A stretch of DNA of 7,590 bases. Source: JAFAXD01 sp035472475 (lineage in GTDB: Bacteria; Pseudomonadota; Alphaproteobacteria; Rhizobiales; Xanthobacteraceae). Location: assembly GCA_035472475.1 (NCBI GenBank), contig DATIPA010000002.1, positions 1-7,590 on the forward strand, in the 5' to 3' direction. The notes beneath the pieces were generated by a model. It ran no database searches and was not told where the DNA came from. It worked only from the letters and a program-made list of their open reading frames with translations. Shown piece by piece: positions 6,011-7,590 of the stretch. Within the stretch, counting starts at the first letter, position 1. Every line of letters begins with the position of its first letter. Both the position numbers and the translations under genes were made by a program.

Positions 6011-6667
6011 ATGTACTACGACCCTCGCTCCCAGAAACATGGATTGCGGCACAGCCCGGTCACTGCGCTGGTGGTCCCGCGCCCGATCGGATGGATTTCG
6101 ACCGTTTCTCCGGATGGCGTTGTCAATCTCGCGCCCTACAGCTTTTTCAATCTGGTGTCCGGCTATCCGCCCTGGGCGATCTTTTCGAGCGCGCCGCGCA
6201 AGCACTCGCAAATCAACGCCGAAGCAACCGGCGAGTTCGTGTTCAATCTCGCAACCTGGGATCTGCGCGAGGCGATGAACGCAAGCTCGGCCGAGTTCCC
6301 GCACGGCGTCAGCGAACCGAAGGCTGTCGGCATCGAGATGGTGCCGTCGCGCGCGGTTAAACCGCCGCGGGTCGCGCGCTCGCCGGTCGCGATGGAGTGC
6401 AAATACTTCAAGACCGTCGAGCTGATCGGCTCCGACGGCCGGCCAAACCGGTCGTCGATTGTGATCGGAGAGGTGGTCGGGATCTATGTCGACGACGCGG
6501 TGATCATCGACGGCATGCTCGATATCGCGCGCATGCGGCCGATCGCGCGGCTCGGTTACATGGACTATTGCGTCGTCGATGAGTTCTTCACCATGGCGCG
6601 CCCGGGCGAGGTCGATCCCCGCGCCGACGCCGAGACAAGCGCGGTCGCGCCAAAAGGCATTGAGTAG
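6011..6667 (+). CDS. Flavin reductase family protein (FMN-binding split barrel)
   Basis: A 218-residue protein of the flavin reductase-like/DIM6-NTAB family. Members bind FMN and use NAD(P)H to reduce flavin, often for a two-component monooxygenase, though some have other roles. Visible motifs are VVPRPIGWISTVSPDG at about 21-36, VNLAPYSFFN at 38-47 (the FMN phosphate/isoalloxazine-contacting region), PWAIFSSAPRKHS, GEFVFNLATWDLREAMNA, and a C-terminal IARLGYMDYCVVD block. The last 25 residues or so are charged and Pro/Ala-rich and are probably disordered. The length fits the approximately 200-residue subgroup. The ATG at 6011 has only a weak ribosome site (AGAG at 6003-6006). The gene follows the CoA-transferase by 71 bases that include a palindrome, so it may be expressed less than the genes before it. 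No oxygenase is present in the window. The family is confident; the partner and exact function are unknown. Confidence 0.88.
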   Translation: MYYDPRSQKHGLRHSPVTALVVPRPIGWISTVSPDGVVNLAPYSFFNLVSGYPPWAIFSSAPRKHSQINAEATGEFVFNLATWDLREAMNASSAEFPHGVSEPKAVGIEMVPSRAVKPPRVARSPVAMECKYFKTVELIGSDGRPNRSSIVIGEVVGIYVDDAVIIDGMLDIARMRPIARLGYMDYCVVDEFFTMARPGEVDPRADAETSAVAPKGIE

Positions 6668-6686
6668 AGCCGAAATCGGACCGCTG

Positions 6687-7590
6687 CTACTGCTCGAACT
6701 TCAGGTTCGCGGCCTTGGCGACGTCGGCCCACATCTTGGTTTCGGCGTCGATCACCTTGGCAAATTCGTCGGCGCTGCTGCCGACGGTGCCGGTTGCCAT
6801 GGCCCTGAATTTTACCTGCACATCGGGCAGCTGCATGATCCGCTGCAGCTCGGCTTCGAGCTTGGCAACGATTGCCGGCGGCGTCTTGGCGGGCGCAAAT
6901 ACGCCGCTCCACAATTGCACGTGCACGTCCGGATAGCCGGCTTCGTCCATGGTCGGAACATCCGGCAAATCGTCGAGCCGCGTCGATGCCGTGATGGCGA
7001 GCCCGCGTAACTTGCCAGCCTTCACCTGCGGAGCGCTCGGCGGTGGATCGACGATCGTGAGCGTCGACTGGCCGCCGATGACGCTCACCACCGACTCGTT
7101 GCCGCTGCGGTAGGGAATCGGAACCATCGGGGCGCCGGACTTGAGCTTGAACAGCTCGGTTGCGAGCGTGAAGGCAGGCGACGACGTGGCGTAGTTGGCT
7201 TTGTCCGGGTTTGCCTTCGCCCACGCCACTAGTTCCTTCACCGACTTTGCCGGATGATCGACATTCACCACCATGATCAGCGGAAACGATGCGATCAGCG
7301 AGATCGGCGCGAAGTCGCGCAAAGTTACGTACGGCACCTTTTCGATCACGGCGGGGCCGATCGCCATCGCGCCGCTTGCCCCGATCAGCAGGGTGTAGCC
7401 GTCCGGCGGCTGCCCGGCCACATACTCGGCCGACAGACGTCCGCCGGCGCCGACCCGATTTTCCACGATGACGGTCTGGCCCAGGCTTTCCTGCAACTTC
7501 TGTCCGATGATGCGCGCGATGATGTCGTTGCCGCCGCCGGCGGCAAAGCCGACGATCAGGCGGATCGTCCGGTCCGGGTAGCTGTCGTTC
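6687..7590 (-). CDS. Bug/TctC-family tripartite tricarboxylate transporter substrate-binding protein, N-terminus cut by the window edge
   Basis: An open frame of 300 codons on the - strand ends at TAG (6687-6689) and remains open to the right edge with no start. The TTG at 7494-7496 is internal, because the frame upstream still encodes family sequence: YPDRTIRLIVGFAAGGGNDI, then IARIIGQKLQESLGQ. The missing part is probably about 20-25 residues, a signal peptide. The family (COG3181) supplies extracytoplasmic binding proteins for TctAB-type secondary carriers and binds carboxylates or other small molecules. Further motifs are VIVENRVGAGG, PPDGYTLLIGASGAMAIGP, FAPISLIASFPLIMVVN, KANYATSSPAFTLATELFK and VPIPYRSGNESVVSVIGGQ. 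The NRPGAGG motif usual in the family has Val in place of Pro. No TctA or TctB gene is visible; orphan members are common. The gene converges on the flavin reductase gene with 19 bases between stops, so it belongs to a separate transcription unit. Confidence 0.93.
   Translation of the reverse strand, partial: NDSYPDRTIRLIVGFAAGGGNDIIARIIGQKLQESLGQTVIVENRVGAGGRLSAEYVAGQPPDGYTLLIGASGAMAIGPAVIEKVPYVTLRDFAPISLIASFPLIMVVNVDHPAKSVKELVAWAKANPDKANYATSSPAFTLATELFKLKSGAPMVPIPYRSGNESVVSVIGGQSTLTIVDPPPSAPQVKAGKLRGLAITASTRLDDLPDVPTMDEAGYPDVHVQLWSGVFAPAKTPPAIVAKLEAELQRIMQLPDVQVKFRAMATGTVGSSADEFAKVIDAETKMWADVAKAANLKFEQ

Noticed and set aside
7494..7496. TTG as the start codon of the Bug protein
   Set aside because: The frame continues upstream with conserved Bug sequence to the window edge, so this codon is an internal leucine.

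Overview
This GC-rich window, with dense coding on both strands and GTG starts alongside ATG, looks like an accessory catabolic locus of an alphaproteobacterium, probably of the Bradyrhizobium/Rhodopseudomonas type. This placement is an inference. It rests on base composition, the gene families (GMC dehydrogenase, CaiB/BaiF CoA-transferase, a Bug/TctC binding protein) and a short GC-rich palindrome at about 5960 that resembles intergenic repeats I associate with Bradyrhizobium relatives. A betaproteobacterium with many Bug proteins cannot be excluded.

Layout: six genes lie on the + strand. They are a GMC-family FAD alcohol dehydrogenase (18-1655), an NAD-type short-chain dehydrogenase (1652-2482, start overlapping the preceding stop), a metallo-beta-lactamase-fold hydrolase (2497-3375), an exported ABC-type substrate-binding protein of the branched-chain amino acid class (3462-4700), a class III CoA-transferase (4719-5939) and a flavin reductase-like FMN protein (6011-6667). 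A convergent - strand gene for a Bug/TctC solute-binding protein (6687-7590) runs off the right edge, so its N-terminus and signal peptide are missing. The longest gaps are 86 and 71 bases; no stretch over 300 bases lacks a gene. I saw no rRNA, tRNA, CRISPR array, transposase or prophage gene.

How the genes may work together (inference): a compound is bound in the periplasm by the ABC-type binding protein and imported by a permease encoded elsewhere. It is oxidised at an alcohol group by the GMC enzyme and/or the SDR. A lactone or other ester-like bond is opened by the metallo-hydrolase, and the resulting acid is converted to a CoA thioester by the CoA-transferase. The flavin reductase could supply reduced flavin to an oxygenase outside the window or perform its own flavin chemistry. 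The substrate cannot be read from the sequence.

Nothing here is clearly a new type of biological system. The most notable points are the hydrolase placed between two dehydrogenases and a CoA-transferase, a perfect 16-base GC palindrome just before the overlapping SDR start, orphan binding proteins from two unrelated transporter classes, and a flavin reductase without a visible partner oxygenase.
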